Part shown: positions 6,190-13,184 of the stretch, piece by piece
Layout: every line of letters begins with the position of its first letter
How positions within the stretch are numbered: position 1 is the stretch's first letter
DNA from: DASVDK01 sp036381125 [NCBI: Thermodesulfobacteriota bacterium]
GTDB lineage: Bacteria; DASVDK01
Direction of reading: 5' to 3'
DNA: 14,920 bases
NCBI GenBank assembly: GCA_036381125.1
Contig: DASVDK010000073.1
Span: 1 to 14,920 of the forward strand
Position numbers and translations under genes: made by a program
The notes under the pieces: model-generated
What the model saw: the letters and a program-made list of their open reading frames with translations, nothing else
Told to the model about the DNA's origin: nothing
Databases searched by the model: none

Positions 6190-6732
6190 ATGGAGCGATT
6201 CGTCGTCCTCGATCCCACGGTGGAGGCCGACCCGCTGCCGGCGTCGGGGCCGGCGCCCCGTCCGCGAGCGCTCGCGGGGCGGAGGGTCGGGCTCCTCGAC
6301 AACACCAAGCGGAACGCCGACGCGGCGCTCGACCTCGTCGCGGAGTTCCTCGTCGAGAAGGAGCCGTCGATCACCGTCGTGCGACTGCGAAAGCCGACGT
6401 CCGCCAGGCCGCTGCCCCCCGAGATGGTGGAGGAGGCCAGGCGCCGCTGCGACGTCGTGATCGCGGGCGTAGGCGACTGAGGGTCCTGCAGCGCGAGCAG
6501 TCTGCTCGACGGGATCCTTCTCGAACGGGCCGGCGTGCCGGCGGCCGTCATCTGCACCGAGCCCTTCCGGCAGTCGGCCGTCGAGATGGCGGCCGCGCAG
6601 GGCGTGCCGGACTACCCGTTCGTCCTCATGGCGCACCCGATCGGCGCCGCCACGCGGGAGGAACTCCGGGAACGGGTCCGGGCAGTGCTTCCGGAGGTGG
6701 TTGGCCTCCTCGTCGCCCACACCAAGGAGTGA
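6190..6732 (+). CDS. UGSC-family selenoprotein (in-frame UGA at 6478-6480 read as selenocysteine)
   Basis: Single 180-residue gene interrupted by one in-frame TGA, residue 97. Before it the frame encodes MERFVVLDPT, GRRVGLLDNTKRNAD (30-44), VVRLRKPTSARP (63-74), and CDVVIAGVGD. Immediately after the TGA it continues GSCSASSLLDG, GVPAAVICTEPF (115-126), and AHPIGAATREEL. Together this is the GVGD-U-G-S-C motif of the UGSC (seleno)protein family, where U is Sec or Cys. Function is not established; the U-x-x-C arrangement (Sec97, Cys100) implies redox chemistry, and Cys122 is another candidate. AGGAGG lies just before ATG 6190. The TGA is followed by a SECIS-like hairpin. The frame stays open and family-like on both sides, so a nonsense mutation or two separate genes is unlikely. 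It sits between the unknown protein gene and the FAD oxidoreductase, 7 bp from the latter. Confidence 0.9.
6478..6517 (+). other. UGA selenocysteine codon and bacterial SECIS-like hairpin of the UGSC gene
   Basis: Directly after the UGA, GGGUCC (6481-6486) can pair with GGAUCC (6512-6517). An internal loop follows, then CGAGC (6494-6498) pairs with GCUCG (6504-6508), leaving the apical loop AGUCU (6499-6503). The loop G is the 20th and the U the 21st nucleotide after UGA. In E. coli fdhF, as I recall, the essential G and U for SelB occupy the same places. The spacing falls within the bacterial SECIS range. No bulged U in the upper stem is evident. Confidence 0.72.
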
Positions 6733-6739
6733 CCAGACG

Positions 6740-8128
6740 ATGACTCAGCGAGGGGTTCGAACGATCACCGAGCCGGCGCGCGAGCTGCCGGTACTGCTCG
6801 AGACGGACGTTGTCGTGGCGGGGGGCGGCACCACCGGTCCCGTGGCCGCCATCGCGGCCGCGCGCCTCGGCGTACGCACGGTCCTGGTCGAGCGGTTCGG
6901 CTCGCTCGGGGGGATCGTCACGCTCGGGCTCAACAGCAAGCCGTCGGGGCCGCTCACCGGCGGCCTGCCGCGGGAGATCTGGAACGTCGCCAGACAGCAC
7001 GGCGCGGCGGGGGAAGACTACACGGCGGTCCTCAAGAAGGGCTCGGTCAAGCTCACGTCCCCCTCGGACCCCGAGATGATGAAGATCCTCCTCGCGCGGA
7101 TGTGCGCCGACGCCGGCGTGGAGATCCTCTTCGAGTGCGTCGCCGCCGCGCCGATCATGGACGGCCAGACCGTGAAGGGGGTCATCATCGAGGGCAAGGG
7201 CGGCCGGCAGGCGATCCTCTCGAAGGTCGTCATCGACTGCTCGGCCGACGCCGACCTCGCGGCCCAGGCGGGGGCGCCCTTCGTCGTCGGGGACGGGCAC
7301 GACGTCATGCAGCCGGTGACGATGTACTTCAAGATGGGCAACGTGGACCTGGAGCGCCTCGCGGAGTGGTCGCGGGCGCACCCGGAGCACGTCACCGACC
7401 GCTTCATCTCCGAGACCGATACGGCCTACGGCCTCTGGCTCACCGGCTTCACGACGCTCCTCAAGGCGTTCCAGGCGCGGACGGGCATCACGCTGCAGCG
7501 CGAGAACATCACGCTCAAGACCGCCAACGGCGAGCTGTACGTGAACGCGACCCGCGTCATCGGCGCATCGGGCCTCTCGCCGATCGACATCAGCCGGTCG
7601 ATCATGGAGTGCTACCGCCAGATCGAGGCGTACGCCCGGTTCCTCAAGGAGGACGTCCCGGGCTTCGAGCACGCGTACGTGAGCGGCATCTCGCCGATCC
7701 TCGGCGTCCGCGAGACCCGGCACATCGTGGGCGAGTACACGCTCACCGAGAAGGACATCGTGAGCCGGACGCGCTTCGACGACTCGATCGCGGTCGACGC
7801 CGCGATGCTCGACGTCCACGACCCCAAGGGCTCCGACGTGCGCCTCGGCGACCAGCTGTCCTACGAGATCCCCTATCGCTGCCTCGTGCCGCAGAAGGTG
7901 GAGCAGATCCTCGTCGCCGGCCGCTCGATCTCGGCCGACCACGCCGCGCACGCCCGGACCCGGAACATCCCGGCGTGCATGGCGACCGGGCAGGCGGCCG
8001 GGGTCGCCGCGGGGATCGCCATCAAGGAGGAGACCTCGGTCAGGCGGGTTCCCGTGCCCAGGGTGCAGCAGGCGCTGCGCGGGCTCGGGATGCCGATCAA
8101 GGTCGAGGAGTACACCGAGGTCGTCTAG
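6740..8128 (+). CDS. FAD-dependent oxidoreductase (FAD_oxidored family)
   Basis: Predicted cytoplasmic flavoprotein of 462 residues. The N-terminal Rossmann fold binds FAD: GGGTTG (28-33), then the acidic E51 that contacts the ribose, then FGSLGG (53-58). The C-terminal half has the family blocks ILGVRETRHIVGEY, YRCLVPQ, ILVAGRSIS and CMATGQAAGVAAG, the last closing the FAD site. No iron-sulfur cysteine cluster is visible. The substrate is unknown; the family includes enzymes oxidising or reducing diverse organic acids. ATG 6740 follows AAGGAG at 10 nt and begins 7 bp after the UGSC gene, so the two are probably cotranslated. It is the last gene of the operon, and a strong hairpin follows. 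A paralogue sits at 11431-12897. Confidence 0.93.
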   Translation: MTQRGVRTITEPARELPVLLETDVVVAGGGTTGPVAAIAAARLGVRTVLVERFGSLGGIVTLGLNSKPSGPLTGGLPREIWNVARQHGAAGEDYTAVLKKGSVKLTSPSDPEMMKILLARMCADAGVEILFECVAAAPIMDGQTVKGVIIEGKGGRQAILSKVVIDCSADADLAAQAGAPFVVGDGHDVMQPVTMYFKMGNVDLERLAEWSRAHPEHVTDRFISETDTAYGLWLTGFTTLLKAFQARTGITLQRENITLKTANGELYVNATRVIGASGLSPIDISRSIMECYRQIEAYARFLKEDVPGFEHAYVSGISPILGVRETRHIVGEYTLTEKDIVSRTRFDDSIAVDAAMLDVHDPKGSDVRLGDQLSYEIPYRCLVPQKVEQILVAGRSISADHAAHARTRNIPACMATGQAAGVAAGIAIKEETSVRRVPVPRVQQALRGLGMPIKVEEYTEVV

Positions 8129-8144
8129 CGGCGCTCGCCGCCTC

Positions 8145-8172
8145 CGCCGGCGCGGCGTGCGCCGCGCCGGCG
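8145..8172 (+). terminator. GC-rich hairpin after the oxidoreductase, probable transcript end
   Basis: CGCCGGCGCGGC (8145-8156) and GCCGCGCCGGCG (8161-8172) form a perfect 12-bp stem with a GUGC loop, starting 17 bp after the stop codon. No run of T follows, so it is not a textbook intrinsic terminator; it may stop transcription or protect the 3' end. Confidence 0.55.
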
Positions 8173-8280
8173 CCCACCGGAGTCGCCTCCCGGCGATCAG
8201 ACGTTCGGCATGACCGCCGGGACGGCGGCCGGCCGCTTGCCGCAGGCGCGGCACGCGCCGGAACCCGAGCGAGGCGAAGG

Positions 8281-8397
8281 AACGGGGACACGGCGCTCGA
8301 CGCGGACGTGCCGACCGCCATGGGGCGCGACTGCATGAAGCCGATGGAGGCCATCGTGGCGGCGACGCGCGAGTCGGCGAAGCCCATGCGTCCGGCG
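8281..8397 (+). pseudogene. Remnant of an amidohydrolase gene (3' portion, internal deletion)
   Basis: In the frame beginning 8281 the peptide contains ALDADVPTAMGRDC joined directly to MKPMEAIVAATRESAK. These are two segments characteristic of imidazolonepropionase-like amidohydrolases, AGVPxAxGTDC and GMxPMEAIVAATRxxA, which in intact enzymes are separated by some 20 residues. The GTDC threonine is Arg here, no usable start precedes it and no family sequence follows. I read it as a decayed fragment in the 306-bp gap between the oxidoreductase and the holin-like gene; apart from this remnant and the hairpin I see nothing in the gap. Confidence 0.45.
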
Positions 8398-8434
8398 CGA
8401 CGACCTCGGCCTGGCGCCACGAGCCGGAGAGCGG

Positions 8435-8857
8435 CTACTCCCCGCCTGCAGCCGCCTTCACCGCCCCGGCGGCCTCCTGCGTGGTCCTCGCCGCCTCCTC
8501 GCGCGTGGCCGGCATCGCGCTGGTGAGCGCCCGCAGGCGGGCGACGCCGCCGCCGGCGGCGAGCCCGCCGATGCCGGCAAGCGCCGCCCCCACGACGGCC
8601 GCGGCCCCCCACCGGGGCATCCTGCGCGCCAGCGCCTCCGTGGCCGCCTGCGCGAGCGCCATGAGCGCGACCTGGGCGAGCAGGCCGCCGGCGAGCACGC
8701 CGCCGACGCCCGGCACCGCCCGGCGGGCCGTGTCCGCCGCCTCCTCGCGAGCCAACGCGACCCGCCGCTCCAGCAGCGTCCGGACGTCATCGTACAGCTT
8801 CGCCAACAGTTCACCGACGGGCGGCTCCCCTTTCGCCCGGCTCGTTTCCGTCGTCAT
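8435..8857 (-). CDS. Phage-holin-like membrane protein (Holin-X type)
   Basis: Small protein of 140 residues. The N-terminal amphipathic segment GELLAKLYDDVRTLLERR, followed by ALAREEAADTARR, and then two hydrophobic helices (about 52-76 and 84-103) match the layout of the Phage_holin_3_6 / Actinobacterial holin-X family, which is common on chromosomes away from prophages. Its role there is unknown; a membrane-stress or envelope function is often supposed. The C-terminal tail is Ala/Glu/Thr rich. ATG 8857 has GAGGAGG 6 nt upstream. It is divergent from the Hsp20 gene, and no phage genes are nearby, so a lytic function is unlikely. Family assignment is by overall pattern. Confidence 0.75.
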   Translation of the reverse strand: MTTETSRAKGEPPVGELLAKLYDDVRTLLERRVALAREEAADTARRAVPGVGGVLAGGLLAQVALMALAQAATEALARRMPRWGAAAVVGAALAGIGGLAAGGGVARLRALTSAMPATREEAARTTQEAAGAVKAAAGGE

Positions 8858-8903
8858 CCACGCCTCCTCGCGCGCCGTGGCGTGCAGGGGCGGGGCCCAC
8901 CGC

Positions 8904-8935
8904 GGGTGAGCCGCGCGAACGGGGAGTCCTCACCC
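8904..8935. repeat. Inverted repeat in the holin-like/Hsp20 divergent region
   Basis: GGGTGAG (8904-8910) and CTCACCC (8929-8935) are perfect complements separated by 18 bp. The repeat lies between the two divergent start codons and could be an operator or a leader hairpin. I found no CIRCE element and no convincing heat-shock sigma factor promoter in this 156-bp interval. Confidence 0.35.
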
Positions 8936-9013
8936 CGCCCCGGCGTTCACCTTGCTCGCCTCTCCGCCGCCGAGCATCGGCCGGATCGACACCCCAACCG
9001 AGGAGGATACGAG

Positions 9014-9715
9014 ATGGCGGACGACGCGGCGAAGACGCAGAACACCGAGCGCAGCGGGCAGGGGACGCAGGCGGCCGAAGGCGGTCAGGGGGCCGGACAG
9101 CTCGCACCCCGCGGGGGCGGGCGCCTGGCCACCGGCATGCCGAGCCTGCTCGCACCCTGGCCGATCGGCACCGGGGTCCGGCGGCTCTTCGAGGACTTCG
9201 ATCGGCTCTTCGAGGACATGCAGCGGAGCTTCTTCGGCCGGCCGCTCCTCGGGCAGTCGCTGCTCGAGGAGTGGACCGCTGCGCCGACGATGGGCGCGAT
9301 GGGCGCTTTCGGATGGACGCCGCGCATCGAGATGCGCGATACCGGCCGGGAGGTGGTCCTGGCCGCCGAGCTACCCGGCGTCGATCCGAAGGACGTCTCG
9401 GTCGAGTGCACGGAAGACGGCCTGACGATCCGCGGCGAGTCGCGTGCCGAGGAGACCTCGGAGGAGGGCGGGATCTACCGGAGCGAGCGGCGCTACGGGA
9501 GCTTCTACCGCCACATTCCACTGCCGCCCGAACTCGACCTCGACAAGGCCCAGGCGCAGTTCCAGAACGGCCTGCTCAAGATCCGCCTGCCGAAGACCGA
9601 GGCGGCGCAACAGCGGATCCGCCGCATCCCCATTCAGGCGGAGGCGGGGGCCGGCCAGACGTCACCCCCTGGCCAGGGCGGTCAGACGGGGGGCCGAGGC
9701 GGACGGGCCGCGTAG
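9014..9715 (+). CDS. Small heat shock protein, Hsp20 family
   Basis: ATP-independent holdase chaperone, 233 residues, longer than the usual 140-180 because of N- and C-terminal extensions. A Gly/Gln-rich N-terminal arm (1-45) is followed by a segment with LFEDFDRLFEDM typical of bacterial Hsp20. The alpha-crystallin domain spans about 101-193: the start WTPRIEMRDTG, AAELPGVDPKDVSV, GLTIRGE, RRYGSFYRHIPLP, and the conserved AQFQNGLLKIRLPK. The C-terminal IPI motif (205-207) needed for oligomer assembly is present, then a Gly/Gln-rich tail. ATG 9014 follows AGGAGG at 7 nt; upstream in-frame codons have no ribosome site. The last 34 bp overlap the convergent membrane protein gene. Confidence 0.95.
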   Translation: MADDAAKTQNTERSGQGTQAAEGGQGAGQLAPRGGGRLATGMPSLLAPWPIGTGVRRLFEDFDRLFEDMQRSFFGRPLLGQSLLEEWTAAPTMGAMGAFGWTPRIEMRDTGREVVLAAELPGVDPKDVSVECTEDGLTIRGESRAEETSEEGGIYRSERRYGSFYRHIPLPPELDLDKAQAQFQNGLLKIRLPKTEAAQQRIRRIPIQAEAGAGQTSPPGQGGQTGGRGGRAA

Positions 9716-10122
9716 CGATCGGACCGACCGGCCGGTGGGCGCCGCGGCTCGCACGGCGCCCCCTCGCCGGCTCGGCCGGCAAGCCTCGAGCCGGCTGTCC
9801 AGGCGGCGACCAGCGCCGCCTCGGCCGCAGCGTCGAGCAGGTAGACCGGCGAGATCCGTCCTCGGGCCGCGTGGACCACGTCGATGGCCGCGAGGCCCGC
9901 GGCGCTTGCCGCCCCGAGGAACGCCACCTCCGGCCGCTCGGCGCCTCGCCGGCCGGCCAGGAGGAGCGTCCCGCCGATCGCCCCCACGAGGACGCCGACC
10001 GTCTGCACCAGCCACCAATCGGTCTTCGGTCCCGTGACCGCCTCGAACGTCCGGCGGCTCACGAGCGGCCACAGGCCGGTTGCCGCGTAATAGACACCCT
10101 GCCAGGTGGCAAGACTTGCCAT
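9682..10122 (-). CDS. Small membrane protein of unknown function
   Basis: A protein of 146 residues with about four hydrophobic helices (roughly 5-20, 38-57, 67-84, 92-110). The N-terminal block WQGVYYAATGLWPLVS, then RTFEAVTGPKTDWWLVQTVG, looks like a conserved uncharacterised family I have seen in other high-GC bacteria, but I cannot name it. The hydrophilic C-terminal tail (about 111-146) is Arg/Pro rich and coincides with the stretch near and beyond the Hsp20 3' end, so it may be poorly constrained. The start at 10122 has no clear Shine-Dalgarno sequence. It converges on and overlaps Hsp20 by 34 bp. Confidence 0.72.
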   Translation of the reverse strand: MASLATWQGVYYAATGLWPLVSRRTFEAVTGPKTDWWLVQTVGVLVGAIGGTLLLAGRRGAERPEVAFLGAASAAGLAAIDVVHAARGRISPVYLLDAAAEAALVAAWTAGSRLAGRAGEGAPCEPRRPPAGRSDRYAARPPRPPV

Positions 10123-10283
10123 AGTGGATCAGACTGCGAAGGGTGGGCCGGGCCCCGGTACCGGCGGCGCGGCCGGGGGCGCCTCGCGCCAGGGGGAGCG
10201 GCAGGGCCGGCCGCAGAGGCCGCCGTCACGCCGAGCGGGCATGCCCCATGCGTCGAACGGACGAGACGGTTACGGGAGGGTCC

Positions 10284-11426
10284 ATGGTCACCATCGGGAT
10301 CTCGGGCTCGTACGGCGGGCTCAACCTCGGGGACGAGGCGATCCTGGCCTGCGCCATCGAGTCGCTCCGCCGGGAGATCCCCGACACCAAGATCGTCGTC
10401 TTCTCGAGGAACGCCAGGCACACCGAGGCCAACCACGCCGCCGACCGCGTCGTGCCGGTCCGGGAGATGACCCGCGCCGAGGTGGCCGCCGAGCTACGCC
10501 GGCTCGACCTGTTCCTCCTCGGCGGCGGCGGCATCCTCTACGACCGCGAGGCGCAGACGTACCTGCGCGAGCTGCAGGTCGCCCAGGAGCTCGACGTCCC
10601 GACCTGGACCTTCGCCATCAGCGCCGGGCCGCTCGAGACGCCCGAGGCGCGGCGAAGCGTGGCGGCGGCGCTGACCAAGGCCGACGGCATCACGGTGCGC
10701 GAGGGGCTGGCCAAGCGCCTCCTCGAGGAGATCGGCGTGAAGCCGGAGATCCAGGTCACGGCCGACCCGGCGCTCCTCCTGACGCCGGAGCCGTTCACGG
10801 ACGAGATGCTGGAGAAGGAGGGGATCCACAGCGAGCGGCACCTCGTCGGCGTCTCGGTGCGCGAGCCGGGGCCGGCGGCGCCCGATCTCGGCCAGCTCCG
10901 GTACCACGCCCTCATCGCGAACGCCGCGGACTTCATCGCCGACCGGCTCGACGCCGACCTGCTCTTCGTGCCGATGGAGCGGGGGGACATCCGGCACTCC
11001 CACGCCGTCATCGCCGAGATGGCCAACCCCGAGCGGGCATTCGTCCTCAGGGGCGACTACGGGCCGCGGCAGATCCTGGGGCTCATGGCGCACCTCGACA
11101 TGGCGGTGGGGATGCGGCTGCACTTCCTCATGTTCGCGGCGCTGGCGCGGATCCCCTTCGTGGCGCTCCCGTACGCCGGCAAGGTGGCCGGCTTCCTCCA
11201 GGACCTCGGGCTGCCGGCCCGCGTCCTCCAGGAGCAGCACGCGGGACCGCTCCTCGCCCTGATCGATCGATCGTGGGACCACCGCGCGAGCCTGCGCGAA
11301 GCGCTCGACCAGAACATGCCCAAACTCCAGGAGCGGGCGCGCGAGACGGCCAGGACCATCGCCCAGTTCCTCCAGACGCTGGCGGACGAGGAGTCCGGAG
11401 CGGTCGCGCCTGCGACGGTGGGGTAG
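10284..11426 (+). CDS. Polysaccharide pyruvyl transferase family protein (CsaB-like)
   Basis: A GT-B-like protein of 380 residues. The N-terminus reads ISGSYGGLNLGDEAIL (6-21), the signature of pyruvyl transferases such as CsaB and WcaK/AmsJ. It is followed by LFLLGGGGILYD, then AISAGPLET, and in the second half RGDYGPRQILGLMAHLDMAV and GMRLHFLMFAA, whose Arg-Leu-His block is typical of the family. Known members transfer pyruvate from phosphoenolpyruvate to cell-wall or exopolysaccharide sugars. ATG 10284 is chosen because GGGAGGG lies directly upstream and the fold starts there; ATG 10248 is an in-frame alternative adding 12 residues. The following FAD oxidoreductase gene starts 4 bp after its stop, an unusual partner for an envelope enzyme, so the true substrate may differ. 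Confidence 0.87.
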   Translation: MVTIGISGSYGGLNLGDEAILACAIESLRREIPDTKIVVFSRNARHTEANHAADRVVPVREMTRAEVAAELRRLDLFLLGGGGILYDREAQTYLRELQVAQELDVPTWTFAISAGPLETPEARRSVAAALTKADGITVREGLAKRLLEEIGVKPEIQVTADPALLLTPEPFTDEMLEKEGIHSERHLVGVSVREPGPAAPDLGQLRYHALIANAADFIADRLDADLLFVPMERGDIRHSHAVIAEMANPERAFVLRGDYGPRQILGLMAHLDMAVGMRLHFLMFAALARIPFVALPYAGKVAGFLQDLGLPARVLQEQHAGPLLALIDRSWDHRASLREALDQNMPKLQERARETARTIAQFLQTLADEESGAVAPATVG

Positions 11427-11430
11427 CGCG

Positions 11431-12897
11431 ATGCCGCCGCTGCCGCCCCCGCGGGAGGCGCGGCGCATCGCCCTGCCGCCCCGCGACGCGCTCCTCGCCG
11501 CCGAGACCGACGTCCTCGTGGTCGGCGGCGGGCCCGCCGGGCTCGGCGCCGCGATCGCCGCCTCGGAGGCGGGCGCGCGTGTCGTCATGGCCGAGCGCTA
11601 CGGCTTCCTCGGCGGCAACGCCACCGCCGCCCTCGTCATGCCGCTCACCTCGTTTCACGCGCACCGGTCGATCCGCCCCCAGGAGGGGAGCGTGAGCCTG
11701 CTGCCCACCGACCAGGGCCCCGGCGAGCCGGTCGTCTCGGGCGTGCTCCGGCGGCTCGTCGAGCGCCTGGCGGCCGAGGGCGGGGCCGATCGGCCGGCCG
11801 AGGCGACCGGCTTCGCCGTCCCCTTCGACCCCGAGGTCTTCAAGCTGGTCGCCATGGACCTCGTGGACGAGGCGCGGGTGCAGGTGCTCCTGCACGCCTT
11901 CGCCACCGACGTGGTCGGCCCTCCCGGACGTCCCGAGGGGGTCGTCTTCGCCACCAAGTCGGGGCCGGTGGTCGTCAGGGCCCGCGTCACGGTCGATTGC
12001 ACCGGCGACGGCGACATCGCCGCCCTCGCGGGAGCGGACTTCGAGATCGGCAGAGACCTCGACGGGCTCGTGCAGCCGATGACCCTCTACTTCCGCATGG
12101 CCGAGTTCGAGCGGTCGGCGTTCGCCGCCTACGTGAAAGCGCACCCGGGCGAGTGGCGCAGCGTGCACGGCCTGCGCGACCTGATCGACCGGGCGACGGC
12201 CGCCGGCGACCTCGACCTGCCGCGCGAGGACGTGCTCTTCTTCGCGACGCCGCACCCCCGAGAGGTCGCGGTGAACTGCACCCGCGTGACGGGGCTCGTC
12301 GGCACGAGCGTCTTCGACCTCACGCGGGCCGAGTGGGCCGCGCGCGGGCAGATGCGGCAGGTCCTGGCATTCCTCCGGAAGTACGTGCCGGGGTTCGAGC
12401 GGGCGTACAACATCCAGAGCGGGGCGCAGGTCGGCGTGCGCGAGACCCGTCGCGTCACCGGCGAGTACCGCCTGACCGCCGACGACATCCTCTCGGCGCG
12501 GAAGTTCGACGACGTGATCGCCCGCGGGGCCTACCCGGTGGACATCCACAATCCACTGGGGCCCGGGACCCTTCTGGAGCGCGTGCCGGCCGGCGACGCG
12601 TACGACATCCCGCTGCGCTGCCTCCTGCCCCAGCGGGTCGACGGGATCCTCGTGGCCGGCCGCTGCATTTCCGGGACGCACGAGGCGCACTCGTCCTATC
12701 GCGTGATGCCGATCTCCATGGCGACCGGCCAGGCGGCCGGGGTCGCGGCGGCGCTGGCGGTGAGGGCGAACGTGCGGCCGCGCGACCTGCCGGCGCGGGT
12801 CGTCCAGCGAGAGCTGGTCAGGCAGGGGGCCGACGTGAGGGGCGTCACGGGGGAGGAGAGCCCCCGGGACGCGGCTCGCCCCGGGGGCCGGAGGTAA
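11431..12897 (+). CDS. FAD-dependent oxidoreductase (FAD_oxidored family), paralogue of 6740-8128
   Basis: Predicted flavoprotein of 488 residues. FAD-binding Rossmann motif GGGPAG (32-37), acidic E55, then YGFLGG (57-62). The C-terminal half contains GVRETRRVTGEY, IPLRCLLPQ, ILVAGRCISG and SMATGQAAGVAAA, which match the corresponding blocks of the oxidoreductase at 6740-8128 almost one for one, so the two are paralogues. The N-terminal extension (1-25) is Pro/Arg rich. Start ATG 11431 lies 4 bp after the pyruvyl transferase stop with a weak GGTGGGG ribosome site, suggesting coupling. The Arg/Gly/Glu-rich C-terminal tail encloses a GC hairpin at the end of the gene. The substrate is unknown. 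Confidence 0.92.
   Translation: MPPLPPPREARRIALPPRDALLAAETDVLVVGGGPAGLGAAIAASEAGARVVMAERYGFLGGNATAALVMPLTSFHAHRSIRPQEGSVSLLPTDQGPGEPVVSGVLRRLVERLAAEGGADRPAEATGFAVPFDPEVFKLVAMDLVDEARVQVLLHAFATDVVGPPGRPEGVVFATKSGPVVVRARVTVDCTGDGDIAALAGADFEIGRDLDGLVQPMTLYFRMAEFERSAFAAYVKAHPGEWRSVHGLRDLIDRATAAGDLDLPREDVLFFATPHPREVAVNCTRVTGLVGTSVFDLTRAEWAARGQMRQVLAFLRKYVPGFERAYNIQSGAQVGVRETRRVTGEYRLTADDILSARKFDDVIARGAYPVDIHNPLGPGTLLERVPAGDAYDIPLRCLLPQRVDGILVAGRCISGTHEAHSSYRVMPISMATGQAAGVAAALAVRANVRPRDLPARVVQRELVRQGADVRGVTGEESPRDAARPGGRR
12860..12888 (+). terminator. GC hairpin at the 3' end of the second FAD oxidoreductase
   Basis: GCCCCCGGG (12860-12868) pairs with CCCGGGGGC (12880-12888) around an 11-nt loop, inside the last codons of the gene and just before the convergent gene at 12902. 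No T run follows, so it is a candidate terminator only. Confidence 0.4.
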
Positions 12898-12901
12898 CGG
12901 G

Positions 12902-13150
12902 TCACCGGACGGCGGGTTTCGCCTCCGCGGTCCGGGTGGTGGTGTCGGCGCCCTTCTCGACCTCGGCGGTGGAGGCTTCGGCGGGCTTCGGCGCGGGCAG
13001 CGTCGTCGACGGCTGCACGGAGACCGTGGGCGCGGTCTCCTTGCTGGCGACCGTGTGCCCGTCGTAGCAGTCGGCCGCGGCGCGCCCCGCGGCCGCCAGG
13101 GTCGAGGCAGCCGCCAGGGCCGCCGCGACGACGAGGATTCTCTGGGTCAT
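12902..13150 (-). CDS. Small secreted protein of unknown function
   Basis: An 82-residue preprotein. Residues 1-26 form a clear signal peptide (MTQR, then an Ala/Leu/Val core ending AAA before D27), leaving a mature peptide of about 56 residues that begins DCYDGHTVASKE and continues Thr/Ala/Pro/Lys rich, probably disordered. The single mature Cys (C28) is next to the cleavage site; the preceding residues do not form a good lipobox. GAGGAGG lies 6 nt before ATG 13150. It is downstream of, and on the same strand as, the AhpD-like selenoprotein gene (34-bp gap), so the two are probably cotranscribed. I do not recognise a family. Confidence 0.75.
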   Translation of the reverse strand: MTQRILVVAAALAAASTLAAAGRAAADCYDGHTVASKETAPTVSVQPSTTLPAPKPAEASTAEVEKGADTTTRTAEAKPAVR

Positions 13151-13184
13151 CGGGACCTCCTCGGGTTGTGTGGAGCCGGCCGCT

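Noticed and set aside
6478-6480. TGA as a true stop, leaving a 96-residue protein and a separate short protein from GTG 6535
   Set aside because: The 54 bases between the two pieces encode the GSC motif in the same frame, the second piece has no ribosome site, and a SECIS-like hairpin follows the TGA.
3318-6557. Several long minus-strand open frames across the permease, unknown-protein and UGSC genes
   Set aside because: Their translations are charged, repetitive and family-free, while the plus strand carries clear domains; antisense shadows.
8197-8275. Minus-strand peptide ending CRACGKRPAAVPAVMPNV that resembles a zinc-ribbon tail
   Set aside because: Only one Cys pair, no convincing family context upstream and no start or ribosome site; probably chance in GC-rich DNA.
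8435-8857. Prophage lysis cassette
   Set aside because: The holin-like gene has no endolysin, structural or integrase genes around it; this family is common on chromosomes.
8858-9013. Heat-shock promoter or CIRCE element before Hsp20
   Set aside because: CTTGCT and CCCCAA are present but far too widely spaced, and there is no CIRCE inverted repeat.
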